A stretch of 64,000 nucleotides of DNA, taken from the NCBI RefSeq assembly GCF_001445575.1, contig NZ_CP013200.1, forward strand, positions 1,178,001 through 1,242,000, read 5' to 3'. Source of the stretch: Arthrobacter alpinus (GTDB lineage Bacteria > Actinomycetota > Actinomycetes > Actinomycetales > Micrococcaceae). A program made the position numbers and the translations under genes. Positions 37,182-45,039 of this stretch are shown in pieces; position 1 is the first letter of the stretch; each line of letters begins with the position of its first letter. The notes under the pieces are model-generated. The model was not told the DNA's origin. It did not search any database and saw nothing but the letters and a program-made list of their open reading frames with translations.

Positions 37182-37625
37182 GTGCGTACGTATACCCCGA
37201 AGCCCGGCGATATCTCCCGTCAGTGGCACATCATTGATGCCAACGACGTTGTCTTGGGCCGTCTTGCCAGCCAGACCGCAACACTGCTGCGTGGAAAGCA
37301 CAAGCCGACCTTCGCTCCCCATATGGATATGGGCGATTTCGTCATCATCATCAACGCCGAGAAGGTTGCCCTGACCGGCGCCAAGCTCGAACAGAAGCGC
37401 GCTTACCGCCACTCGGGTTTCCCGGGCGGCCTGTCAAGCGTCAACTATGCAGAACTGCTGGAGAAGAACCCGGTTCGCGCAGTGGAGAAGGCCATCGCTG
37501 GCATGCTCCCGAAGACCAAGCTGGGCAACGCTCAGATCAGCAAGCTGAAGGTCTACCGCGGCGCCGAGCACCCCCATGCAGCACAGCAGCCTCAGACTTT
37601 CGAAATTACCCAGGTCGCCCAGTAG
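37182..37625 (+). CDS. rplM: 50S ribosomal protein L13
   Basis: Early-assembly large-subunit protein. The 147-residue product starts [20 protein letters not shown] (initiator GTG) and contains [20 protein letters not shown] and the C-terminal [24 protein letters not shown] lies ahead of GTG 37182. It forms the conserved rplM-rpsI pair, the two genes being 37 bases apart. Confidence 0.98.
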   Translation: MRTYTPKPGDISRQWHIIDANDVVLGRLASQTATLLRGKHKPTFAPHMDMGDFVIIINAEKVALTGAKLEQKRAYRHSGFPGGLSSVNYAELLEKNPVRAVEKAIAGMLPKTKLGNAQISKLKVYRGAEHPHAAQQPQTFEITQVAQ

Positions 37626-37662
37626 TCCTGGCCACCGCCTAAATCATTTACCAAGGAGAATC

Positions 37663-38178
37663 GTGGCTCAGAACACTGAAGAGCTGAACACCGAGGCCGT
37701 TGTGGCCGAGGAAGAAGTTTTGACTAGCTACACGAGCGAAAGCTCAGCTGCAGCAGATGCAGCACCCAAGAAGGAACGCCCGGCACTGACCGTCTCAGGC
37801 GCAGCTGTTGGCCGTCGCAAGCAGGCAATTGCCCGCGTTCGCGTCGTACCCGGCACCGGCAAGTGGGTTGTTAACGGCCGCGAGCTGTCCAACTACTTCC
37901 CGAACAAGCTGCACCAGCAGGAAGTCAACGATCCGTTCCGCCTCCTGGACCTGGACGGTGCCTACGATGTTTGGGCCCGCATCCACGGTGGTGGCCCCTC
38001 AGGCCAGGCCGGTGCTTTGCGTCTTGGCGTTGCTCGTTCCTTGAACGAGATCGACACCGAGAACAACCGCGCCATCCTGAAGAAGGCTGGCTTCTTGACT
38101 CGTGACGCTCGCGTCATCGAGCGTAAGAAGGCTGGTCTCAAGAAGGCTCGTAAGGCTTCGCAGTACTCCAAGCGCTAA
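37663..38178 (+). CDS. rpsI: 30S ribosomal protein S9 with acidic N-terminal extension
   Basis: 30S head protein whose C-terminal Lys/Arg tail ([11 protein letters not shown]) reaches the P-site tRNA anticodon. The family core begins near [19 protein letters not shown] at about residue 45. Before it lies an acidic, Ser/Ala-rich extension ([20 protein letters not shown]) usual for actinobacterial S9. GTG 37663 is preceded by AAGGAG at 37653-37658, which overrules an in-frame start inside rplM. A strong terminator follows. Confidence 0.97.
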   Translation: MAQNTEELNTEAVVAEEEVLTSYTSESSAAADAAPKKERPALTVSGAAVGRRKQAIARVRVVPGTGKWVVNGRELSNYFPNKLHQQEVNDPFRLLDLDGAYDVWARIHGGGPSGQAGALRLGVARSLNEIDTENNRAILKKAGFLTRDARVIERKKAGLKKARKASQYSKR

Positions 38179-38271
38179 TCCAAGCCTCCCCGGACCTCGT
38201 GCCTCGGCACGGGCCCCTAGGCTTGTCTTAGCTCTCGGCTCCACAAGCGCTAAATTTATTGCGCTTTCAAA

Positions 38272-38303
38272 AATCCCCGGTTCGCTTCTGCGAACCGGGG
38301 ATT
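38272..38303 (+). terminator. Rho-independent terminator after rpsI
   Basis: 14-bp perfect stem (38272-38285 with 38290-38303) with TTCT loop and a T-run (ATTTTTTGTG); the classic form. Confidence 0.93.
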
Positions 38304-38329
38304 TTTTGTGTCCCAGACCCAGTTTGGTG

Positions 38330-38399
38330 GAAACCGCTGCCGTTTGACGTTTTCGCTAGGGTTCAAACTGTGGCGGAAACGTCAAACGGCAGCGGTTTC
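38330..38399. repeat. 23-bp perfect inverted repeat upstream of glmM
   Basis: Arms at 38330-38352 and 38377-38399 are exact reverse complements, with a 24-base spacer. The left arm begins GAAACCGCTGCCGTTTGACG. It lies between the rpsI terminator and the glmM -10 box, about 80 bases before glmM. It has no T-run, so it is not an ordinary terminator; it could be a REP-like repeat or a binding site. Confidence 0.75.
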
Positions 38400-38479
38400 T
38401 CAGCGAGCAGGAGCCGGCGGGCGGGGGAGTGTGTCAGATGGCATGGCGGGTATGGAACGGATTTCTCCGCCCGATGATT

Positions 38480-38485
38480 TAGACT
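38480..38485 (+). promoter_or_regulatory. glmM promoter -10 box (TAGACT), leaderless layout
   Basis: TAGACT ends 7 bases before the glmM ATG at 38493, and no Shine-Dalgarno is visible. This is consistent with a leaderless transcript. Confidence 0.5.
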
Positions 38486-38492
38486 GAACGTG

Positions 38493-39854
38493 ATGTCAAG
38501 ATTATTTGGAACAGACGGTGTCCGCGGTTTGGCCAATGGCCTGCTGACGGCTGAATTGGCCCTTTCCCTTGCCCAGGCTGCAGCTGTAGTGCTAGGTCAC
38601 GAGCAAATGAGCGAGGGTAAGCGCCCCCGTGCGGTGATTGCCCGCGACCCACGAGCCAGTGGGGAGTTCATTGCTGCTGCCGTGGAGGCAGGGCTGGCGA
38701 GTGCCGGCGTCGACGTATACGACGCAGGCGTGCTCCCCACCCCGGCGGCGGCGTTTTTGATTGCGGATCTGGGTGCTGACTTTGGCGTCATGATCTCCGC
38801 CTCCCATAACCCTGCACCGGATAACGGCATTAAATTCTTTGCTAGGGGCGGCACAAAGCTTCCCGACGATGTAGAGGACGCCATTGAGGCCCAGCTGCAG
38901 CAGAACGCCTTCCGCCCGATCGGGGTGGATGTGGGCCGGATCCAGCGCTTCTCAGACGCTGAGGACCGTTACATCGTGCACCTGCTCGGCACCCTGCCGC
39001 ACCGCCTTGACGGCCTCAAGATTGTCTTGGACTGCGCTCATGGCGCGGCCAGCGGATGCTCACCTCAGGTATTCACCGATGCCGGGGCCCAGATCACTGT
39101 CATCGGTGCCGATCCTGACGGCTTGAACATCAACGACGGCGTTGGCTCCACACATTTGGAACTCCTGCAGGAAACTGTCCTTGCTACCGGTTCAGATCTG
39201 GGCATTGCCCATGACGGCGATGCCGACCGCTGCTTGGCTGTGGACCATGAGGGCAACATCATTGACGGCGATCAGATCATGGCTGTCCTGGCCCTCGCTC
39301 AGAAGGCTGCAGGCGAGCTCAAGGACGATGTTCTGGTGGCAACCGTCATGAGTAACCTCGGGTTGAAGATTGCCTTGCGCAACGCTGGCATTACCATCCA
39401 CGAAACAGGTGTGGGAGATCGCTACGTCCTCGAAGAGATGCGGCGTGGAGATTACACGTTGGGCGGGGAACAGTCCGGTCACGTCATCTTCTCCAAGTAC
39501 GCCACCACCGGTGATGGTCTCCTGACGGGTCTGCAACTCGCTGCTCAGGTCGCCAAGACAGGTAAGAGCCTCAAGGAACTGGCAAGCGCCATGACCAAAC
39601 TGCCGCAGATCATGATCAACGTCAAGAACGTTGACAAGAGCCGGGCATCCTCCATGCCAGCCATCAACTCTGCGATTGCCAAGGCCGAGGCCGAGCTGGG
39701 CGCTACCGGGCGTGTCTTGCTGCGTCCCTCAGGGACCGAGGCGCTGGTTCGTGTCATGGTTGAGGCTGCGGACGTAGAAACCGCGGAGCGCATTTGCAAC
39801 GAGCTCGTCGCCGTGGTCAGGTCGGAGCTCTCGCTCCAAGTAAGTCAGAAGTAA
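38493..39854 (+). CDS. glmM: Phosphoglucosamine mutase
   Basis: Converts glucosamine-6-phosphate to glucosamine-1-phosphate on the path to UDP-GlcNAc for peptidoglycan. The 453-residue product starts [20 protein letters not shown], the family signature. It has the phospho-serine loop [20 protein letters not shown], the metal-binding DGDADR and the phosphate-binding [12 protein letters not shown] near the end. ATG 38493 is used rather than the GTG one codon earlier since it matches the family N-terminus and the 7-base spacing from TAGACT. glmS, the preceding enzyme of the pathway, lies 2.7 kb away. Confidence 0.96.
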   Translation: MSRLFGTDGVRGLANGLLTAELALSLAQAAAVVLGHEQMSEGKRPRAVIARDPRASGEFIAAAVEAGLASAGVDVYDAGVLPTPAAAFLIADLGADFGVMISASHNPAPDNGIKFFARGGTKLPDDVEDAIEAQLQQNAFRPIGVDVGRIQRFSDAEDRYIVHLLGTLPHRLDGLKIVLDCAHGAASGCSPQVFTDAGAQITVIGADPDGLNINDGVGSTHLELLQETVLATGSDLGIAHDGDADRCLAVDHEGNIIDGDQIMAVLALAQKAAGELKDDVLVATVMSNLGLKIALRNAGITIHETGVGDRYVLEEMRRGDYTLGGEQSGHVIFSKYATTGDGLLTGLQLAAQVAKTGKSLKELASAMTKLPQIMINVKNVDKSRASSMPAINSAIAKAEAELGATGRVLLRPSGTEALVRVMVEAADVETAERICNELVAVVRSELSLQVSQK

Positions 39855-39875
39855 AACCAGACACGAACACATGAA

Positions 39876-39924
39876 GACATGGAGAAGGCGGCTACCCCTG
39901 CAGGGTAGCCGCCTTCTCCATGTC
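39876..39924. terminator. Bidirectional terminator between glmM and mscL
   Basis: 22-bp perfect stem (39876-39897 with 39903-39924) with a CTGCA loop, placed between two convergent genes. There is no long T-run on either side, but the stem is very strong. Confidence 0.85.
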
Positions 39925-39948
39925 AGTACTTAGGAGTAGTTGGAGTAG

Positions 39949-40356
39949 TTAGTGAAGTCCGCCACCGGGCGTGGCCTTGAGTGCATCGCGGATTTCGGTG
40001 AGCAGCTCAATCTGAGGATCGACTGCCGGCTCCTCTTCCTTGATGCCCAACTTGGCGTTGCGGCGGGCGATGATGTGGTTCATCGGTACGACAACCATGA
40101 AGTAGATGGCGCCGGCAACAATGATGAAGTTGACCAAGACGGTGAGGAAGACACCGAACTTGATATCAACACCATTGATGGTCAGTAGTGCGAAACTATC
40201 GAAGTCGGCGGAACCAAATATTGCTGCGATAAGCGGCATCAGGATGTTCTCAACGAGGGAGTTTACAACTGCCCCGAAGGCTGTACCGATGACAACTGCG
40301 ACGGCAAGGTCTACGACGTTGCCTTTCATTATGAAATCTCTGAATCCCTTTAACAT
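39949..40356 (-). CDS. mscL: Large-conductance mechanosensitive channel
   Basis: Pentameric osmotic release valve of the cytoplasmic membrane. The 135-residue product has the N-terminal amphipathic helix MLKGFRDFIMKGNVVDLAVA, TM1 VIGTAFGAVVNSLVENILMP, a periplasmic loop around DFDSFALLTINGVDIKFG, TM2 and a charged cytoplasmic helix. The start at 40356 is set by the family N-terminus and a GGGGG ribosome site upstream; the longer upstream frame is not MscL. It is convergent with glmM. Confidence 0.95.
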   Translation of the reverse strand: MLKGFRDFIMKGNVVDLAVAVVIGTAFGAVVNSLVENILMPLIAAIFGSADFDSFALLTINGVDIKFGVFLTVLVNFIIVAGAIYFMVVVPMNHIIARRNAKLGIKEEEPAVDPQIELLTEIRDALKATPGGGLH

Positions 40357-40426
40357 GCCCCCAAAGTACCGCACTTCGAATGATTTCGGGTGGCTTTTTG
40401 GTGTATTTAAGGAAAATTCTGTAGTG

Positions 40427-41485
40427 CTATTTGTAGCCGGGAGCGCCCGGCAGGCCCAAGTATTCCTCGTACGTTGGAATTCCAAGTGCCACAACATCCT
40501 GTGCCACCTCAACCCCCACGTACCGCAAATGCCACGGCTCGGCCCAATATCCTGTGACGGACTCTGAGCCGGGCAGGTAACGCACCAGGAAGCCGTAGTT
40601 GGCGCCGTGGGCCGCTACCCACTGTGCAGCGGCTGTCTCTGCAAAGCAGGATCTGAAATCGCAGGCGTTCCCGGCTTTGCCATCGCCAATGTCGATGGCG
40701 AGGCCGGTTTGATGCTCGGAGAATCCAGGATGGGCCGATGTTGTGTCGGCAGCCTCCGCGCCCTTTTCTGCCGCGTAGCCGTTGTAGAGGCCCACTTGGG
40801 TGTCATAAGAGCGGTAGCTGCTCATGAGGGTGATATTCACACCTTGCGCGGCAGCTGCGCCAAACATGCGCTCAGCAGCGCTGGCTGCCTCGGCACGAAG
40901 CCGGCCCGGTTCCCCGGAGCCCACGGGCACCGCAGGGGTCACCAGATCAGCCGGGGCGTACGCCAGCGGCTTGAGCGCGTTGCGTTTGTTGACGAGCACC
41001 AGGGTGCTCTTGGGGTTGAAGACGTCCAGCAGGGTTTTGTCGCCCGCCGCAGCAGTAGCTGTTCTGGAGGCGAACAATTCTTGGACGGGGGCCCCAGCAG
41101 CCGAACCTTTGACCAGGAGCACTGGCGGCGTGGTTACTGGTGCGATGGGGGCGGCAGTCACCCCGGACACCGTGAGGTCCGGGGAAACAGTCGCGGTGGC
41201 GGTGGCAGTGGCAGCGGAGGCAGGAGCTGTGCTGGCCGGATCGGCAGGTGTGACAAGCGCCTGGGAGGTAACCGGCGTCGTGCTTAAAGAAGGTGACGAG
41301 GTGGCATCAGAAGTTACCGGCGCGTCCGTGGAGTCTGCCAGGGCCAAGGCGCCATTGAAGACCAGGGCCGCGCCGATCAGCGAGATCAGTACGCCTGCCG
41401 GCCGAGGCCAGGATAGTTCGCGGCGCAGGCGGGCACCCGTGGTTTGGCGTGGGCGGCGGGTCTGATGAAACCCCACCACGGGCAC
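40427..41485 (-). CDS. D-alanyl-D-alanine carboxypeptidase, VanY/M15 family
   Basis: Zinc DD-carboxypeptidase that trims the terminal D-Ala of peptidoglycan stems outside the membrane. About 352 residues: a membrane anchor or signal (PAGVLISLIGAALVFNGALA), a Thr/Ser/Ala/Pro-rich linker of about 80 residues, then the M15B domain with SSYRSYDTQVGLYNGY, SAHPGFSEHQTGLAIDI (zinc His and Asp) and EPWHLRYVG (general base and zinc His). GTG 41485 overlaps the coaA stop by one base and has AGGAAGG 4 bases upstream, which decides the start. It is co-transcribed with coaA. Confidence 0.9.
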   Translation of the reverse strand: MPVVGFHQTRRPRQTTGARLRRELSWPRPAGVLISLIGAALVFNGALALADSTDAPVTSDATSSPSLSTTPVTSQALVTPADPASTAPASAATATATATVSPDLTVSGVTAAPIAPVTTPPVLLVKGSAAGAPVQELFASRTATAAAGDKTLLDVFNPKSTLVLVNKRNALKPLAYAPADLVTPAVPVGSGEPGRLRAEAASAAERMFGAAAAQGVNITLMSSYRSYDTQVGLYNGYAAEKGAEAADTTSAHPGFSEHQTGLAIDIGDGKAGNACDFRSCFAETAAAQWVAAHGANYGFLVRYLPGSESVTGYWAEPWHLRYVGVEVAQDVVALGIPTYEEYLGLPGAPGYK

Positions 41486-42453
41486 TAGACCTTCCTCAGC
41501 AGCATGCGCCTGATGGAATGGTCGGCGTCCTTGGTGAGCACCAACTGCGCGCGGCCACGGGTGGGCAGCACGTTCTGGAGCAAGTTTGGCTCGTTGATGC
41601 TCTTCCAGATCTTCGACGCCGTGGCGGTCGCCTCGACATCGGAGAGCTCCGCGTAGCGTCGGAAGTAAGACTCGGGATCCGCAAACGCGCCGCTGCGCAG
41701 GGACCGGAAGCGGTCGATGTACCACTGCTCAATATTGCTTGTTTTGGCGTCCACGTAGATGGAGAAGTCGAAGAAGTCGCTCACGGCCAGGCCGGAGCGT
41801 CCATCACTGCGGGGACGGGCGGCGGCCAGCACGTTCAGGCCTTCGACGATCAGAACGTCGGGGCGCCGGACCACTACTTCCTTGCCCGGCAAGATGTCAT
41901 AGCTCAGGTGGGAGTACATGGGAGCGCGGACTTCTTCAGCGCCACTTTTGATTGAACTGACGAAGCGGAGTAGGGCCCGGCGGTCGTAGGACTCCGGGAA
42001 GCCTTTGCGGCCCATGAGGCCGCGACGTTCCAGCTCGGCATTGGGGTAGAGGAAGCCGTCGGTGGTCACCAGTTCCACATTGGGAGTGTCCGGCCAGCGG
42101 CACAACATTTCTTTCAGCACGCGGGCCGTTGTGGATTTGCCCACAGCAACGGAGCCGGCAACACCAATAACGAAGGGGGTGCGGGAGCCGCGTTCACCCA
42201 GAAAAGTGGTGGTTGCACTGTGCAGATGTTCGGCTGCACCGACGTAGAGATTTAGGAGGCGGGAGAGCGGCAGATAGACGTCGTGGATCTCACGCATATT
42301 GAGTTGATCACCAAGTCCGCGGAGCCGCTGGACGTCTGATTCGTCTAGGGGTTGCTCAATCTTGTTGGCAAGGCGCGACCACGTCTGGCGGTCCAGCTCC
42401 ACAAAAGGAGAGGTGCTGACGCCGTTGTTTGGCTCGGTTCTTTGCGCTGTCAC
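41485..42453 (-). CDS. coaA: Pantothenate kinase, type I
   Basis: Phosphorylates pantothenate, the first committed step to coenzyme A. The 322-residue product has the P-loop [37 protein letters not shown] and LIVEGLNVL, all CoaA signatures. I place the start at GTG 42453 because CAGAAT (42466-42461) lies 7 bases upstream and the family similarity starts near there; an ATG 20 codons earlier is the alternative. The stop overlaps the start of the carboxypeptidase gene. It diverges from glmS. Confidence 0.93.
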   Translation of the reverse strand: MTAQRTEPNNGVSTSPFVELDRQTWSRLANKIEQPLDESDVQRLRGLGDQLNMREIHDVYLPLSRLLNLYVGAAEHLHSATTTFLGERGSRTPFVIGVAGSVAVGKSTTARVLKEMLCRWPDTPNVELVTTDGFLYPNAELERRGLMGRKGFPESYDRRALLRFVSSIKSGAEEVRAPMYSHLSYDILPGKEVVVRRPDVLIVEGLNVLAAARPRSDGRSGLAVSDFFDFSIYVDAKTSNIEQWYIDRFRSLRSGAFADPESYFRRYAELSDVEATATASKIWKSINEPNLLQNVLPTRGRAQLVLTKDADHSIRRMLLRKV

Positions 42454-42592
42454 ACCTGCAATTCTGCCTTGTTTGGGGTGCGGTGGGAAACGAGGCTTGC
42501 ATAATGACGCCAAGGAGGCGAGGCGGGAGGTGACACTTTTTCGCGACGCTTGCCTCGGAAGAGGTAGAACGTCCTCTCAATTCTTTAGGGCT

Positions 42593-42598
42593 TATGAT
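42593..42598 (+). promoter_or_regulatory. glmS promoter -10 box (TATGAT), leaderless layout
   Basis: TATGAT with 8 bases to the glmS ATG. The -35 box is not clear. The divergent coaA start is about 150 bases away. Confidence 0.5.
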
Positions 42599-42606
42599 TG
42601 TTTTTC

Positions 42607-44520
42607 ATGTGTGGAATTGTGGGATACGCCGGTACCGCCCCGGCTCAAGGTACTGATTCGTCGGCCGGGCAACGCGCCCTTGAGGTCATGGTTGAAGGTC
42701 TGCGTCGCTTGGAATATCGCGGCTATGACTCGGCTGGAGTTGCCGTGGTTGGTTCCGAAGGTATCGCCATGCGCAAGAAGAGCGGCAAGCTCGTCAAGCT
42801 CCTCGATGAGCTGGAACGCAACCCGATGCCCGCTGCAAGCGCTGGCATTGGTCACACCCGCTGGGCTACGCACGGTGGACCCACCGATGCCAACGCCCAT
42901 CCGCACGTTGTCGACAACGGAAATTTGGCCGTGGTCCACAACGGCATCATTGAAAACTACTCGGTCCTGAAGGCCGAACTGCTTGAGCGCGGGCACACCT
43001 TTGCCTCTCAGACCGACAGCGAAGTTGCTGCCACGCTGCTTGCCGAGATATACACCGGTCTTGCTAAGAGCCTCGATCCCGCCGTGTCAGCTGGAGACCG
43101 CCTCACTATTGCCATGCGCCAGGTGGCGCAGCAGTTGGAAGGCGCCTTCACCTTGCTCGCCACCCATGCAGACGCGCCTGGCGTTGTTGTCGCTGCACGG
43201 CGCAACTCCCCGCTGGTTGTTGGTCTTGGTGAGGGCGAGAACTTCCTTGGCTCCGATGTTTCCGGATTCATCGATTACACCCGCCGGGCCGTCGAGCTGG
43301 GCCAAGATCAGGTTGTCACCATTACCGCTGACACTGTCCTGATCACCGATTTCCACGGCGTACCCGCCGAAGGCCGCGAGTACCTGGTGGACTGGGACGC
43401 TGCTGCAGCGGAGAAGGGCGGCTTCCCCTCCTTCATGGAGAAGGAAATTCACGATCAGCCGGACGCTGTTGCACAAACACTCTTGGGCCGCAGCGATGAA
43501 GCCGGCAACCTGACGCTTGATGAAATCCGTGTTGATCCGGCTGTGCTCAAGAGCATTGACCGCATCATTGTGCTGGCTTGTGGCACATCCGCCTACGCCG
43601 GACAGGTGGCACGGTATGCGATTGAGCACTGGTGCCGCATCCCCACCGAGGTGGAGCTGTCCCACGAGTTCCGTTACCGGGATCCGATCGTGGACGAGCG
43701 GACACTGATCGTTTCACTCTCTCAGTCTGGTGAAACCATGGACACTCTGATGGCCGTGCGTTACGCCCGGGAACAGGGCGCCAAGACTGTTGCCATCTGT
43801 AACACGAACGGCTCCACGATTCCGCGTGAATCCGATGCCGTGCTCTACACGCATGCCGGTCCTGAAATCGCCGTGGCCTCCACGAAGGCATTCCTGGCTC
43901 AGATTACGGCCGCTTACCTGCTGGGCCTTTATTTGGCACAGCTGCGCGGAAACCTGTTTCAGGGTCAGATCAAGGATATTCTGGCTGAACTGGCCAAGAC
44001 TCCTGCCAAGATCGCCGAAGTCCTCAGCAACGCGAAGCAGATCGAAGATCTTGCCAAGAGCATGGCCGACACCCGCACCGTGCTGTTCCTGGGCCGCCAC
44101 GTCGGCTACCCGGTGGCCATGGAAGGCGCTTTGAAGCTCAAGGAGCTGGCATACATCCACGCAGAAGGGTTTGCTGCCGGCGAGCTCAAGCACGGCCCCA
44201 TCGCCTTGATCGAAGAGGGCCAGGCCGTCATCATCGTGGTGCCGTCCCCGCGTGGCCGCGATTCCCTGCACTCCAAGGTAGTCTCCAACATTCAAGAGGT
44301 CCGGGCCCGTGGCGCCATGACAATCGTGATTGCTGAAGAGGGCGACGAGTCCGTGCGCGAGCACGCCGAGCACGTCTTCTACATCCCCGAGACCAGCACC
44401 CTGCTGGCTCCCTTGCTCACCACCGTGCCGCTGCAGATCTTTGCCTGCGCGCTGGCTACCGCCAAGGGCTTTGACGTGGACCAGCCCCGCAACCTGGCTA
44501 AGTCTGTCACCGTCGAATAA
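42607..44520 (+). CDS. glmS: Glutamine-fructose-6-phosphate aminotransferase
   Basis: Makes glucosamine-6-phosphate from fructose-6-phosphate and glutamine. The 637-residue product must begin MCGIVGYAG so that Cys becomes the N-terminal nucleophile of the glutaminase domain, which fixes the start at ATG 42607. Two SIS domains follow (SLSQSGETMDTLMAVRYA; CNTNGSTIPRESDAVLYTHA) and the C-terminal LAKSVTVE is canonical. TATGAT at 42593-42598 lies 8 bases before the ATG and no Shine-Dalgarno is seen, so the mRNA may be leaderless. No glmS ribozyme is evident in the short upstream region. Confidence 0.97.
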   Translation: MCGIVGYAGTAPAQGTDSSAGQRALEVMVEGLRRLEYRGYDSAGVAVVGSEGIAMRKKSGKLVKLLDELERNPMPAASAGIGHTRWATHGGPTDANAHPHVVDNGNLAVVHNGIIENYSVLKAELLERGHTFASQTDSEVAATLLAEIYTGLAKSLDPAVSAGDRLTIAMRQVAQQLEGAFTLLATHADAPGVVVAARRNSPLVVGLGEGENFLGSDVSGFIDYTRRAVELGQDQVVTITADTVLITDFHGVPAEGREYLVDWDAAAAEKGGFPSFMEKEIHDQPDAVAQTLLGRSDEAGNLTLDEIRVDPAVLKSIDRIIVLACGTSAYAGQVARYAIEHWCRIPTEVELSHEFRYRDPIVDERTLIVSLSQSGETMDTLMAVRYAREQGAKTVAICNTNGSTIPRESDAVLYTHAGPEIAVASTKAFLAQITAAYLLGLYLAQLRGNLFQGQIKDILAELAKTPAKIAEVLSNAKQIEDLAKSMADTRTVLFLGRHVGYPVAMEGALKLKELAYIHAEGFAAGELKHGPIALIEEGQAVIIVVPSPRGRDSLHSKVVSNIQEVRARGAMTIVIAEEGDESVREHAEHVFYIPETSTLLAPLLTTVPLQIFACALATAKGFDVDQPRNLAKSVTVE

Positions 44521-44553
44521 GCAAGGTTCGAAACTAGCAACCTCGGCTAGTCA

Positions 44554-44599
44554 CTGACAATTGTGGACCCGCCTTTATAAGTGGGTCCACAGTTGTCAG
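44554..44599 (+). terminator. Terminator after glmS
   Basis: 17-bp stem with one mismatch (44554-44570 with 44583-44599) and a loop of about 12 bases, starting 33 bases after the glmS stop. The T-run is poor but the stem is strong. Confidence 0.72.
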
Positions 44600-44690
44600 A
44601 CCCGGCGTTGGCGGGTGAGCGCCGAGCCCTGTGCAGCCGGTCCCCGGCGTGCTTGCCTGCACGGGGCGCAGCGAGGGATAGGGTGGAGCC

Positions 44691-45038
44691 ATGATTATTG
44701 GCATAGGTGTGGATGTTGTTGATATTGAGCGATTTGGCCGCCAGTTGGAGCGGACGCCCGGGCTCCGTGAACGCCTGTTTGTGCCGGCCGAGCGTGGCCT
44801 GAATACTCGGTCACTGGCTGCGCGCTTCGCTGCCAAGGAGTCCGTGGCCAAGGCTCTGGGTGCTCCCGCCGGCATGAATTGGCAGGATTGCTGGATTGGT
44901 CTGGACGAAAACGGGCCCACCATCAATGTGAAGGGCACCGTTGCGGCTGTGGCGAAATCCAAAGGCATCAAGCACTGGCATCTTTCCATGAGCCACGACG
45001 GCGGGATTTCCACTGCCATGGTGATTGCCGAAAGCTGA
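44691..45038 (+). CDS. acpS: Holo-[acyl-carrier-protein] synthase
   Basis: Transfers phosphopantetheine from CoA to acyl carrier protein. The 115-residue product has the Mg-binding [13 protein letters not shown] and [18 protein letters not shown], both AcpS signatures. TAGGGT at 44679-44684 ends 6 bases before the ATG, compatible with a leaderless mRNA. nnr follows almost directly (one base from stop to ATG), the usual acpS-nnr pairing. Its substrate CoA is made by the pathway started by the nearby coaA. Confidence 0.95.
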   Translation: MIIGIGVDVVDIERFGRQLERTPGLRERLFVPAERGLNTRSLAARFAAKESVAKALGAPAGMNWQDCWIGLDENGPTINVKGTVAAVAKSKGIKHWHLSMSHDGGISTAMVIAES

Positions 45039-45039
45039 C

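Noticed and set aside
42454..42606. Possible glmS ribozyme upstream of glmS
   Set aside because: Only about 150 bases separate glmS from the divergent coaA start, and the apparent -10 box lies 8 bases before the ATG, leaving no transcribed leader for a ribozyme.
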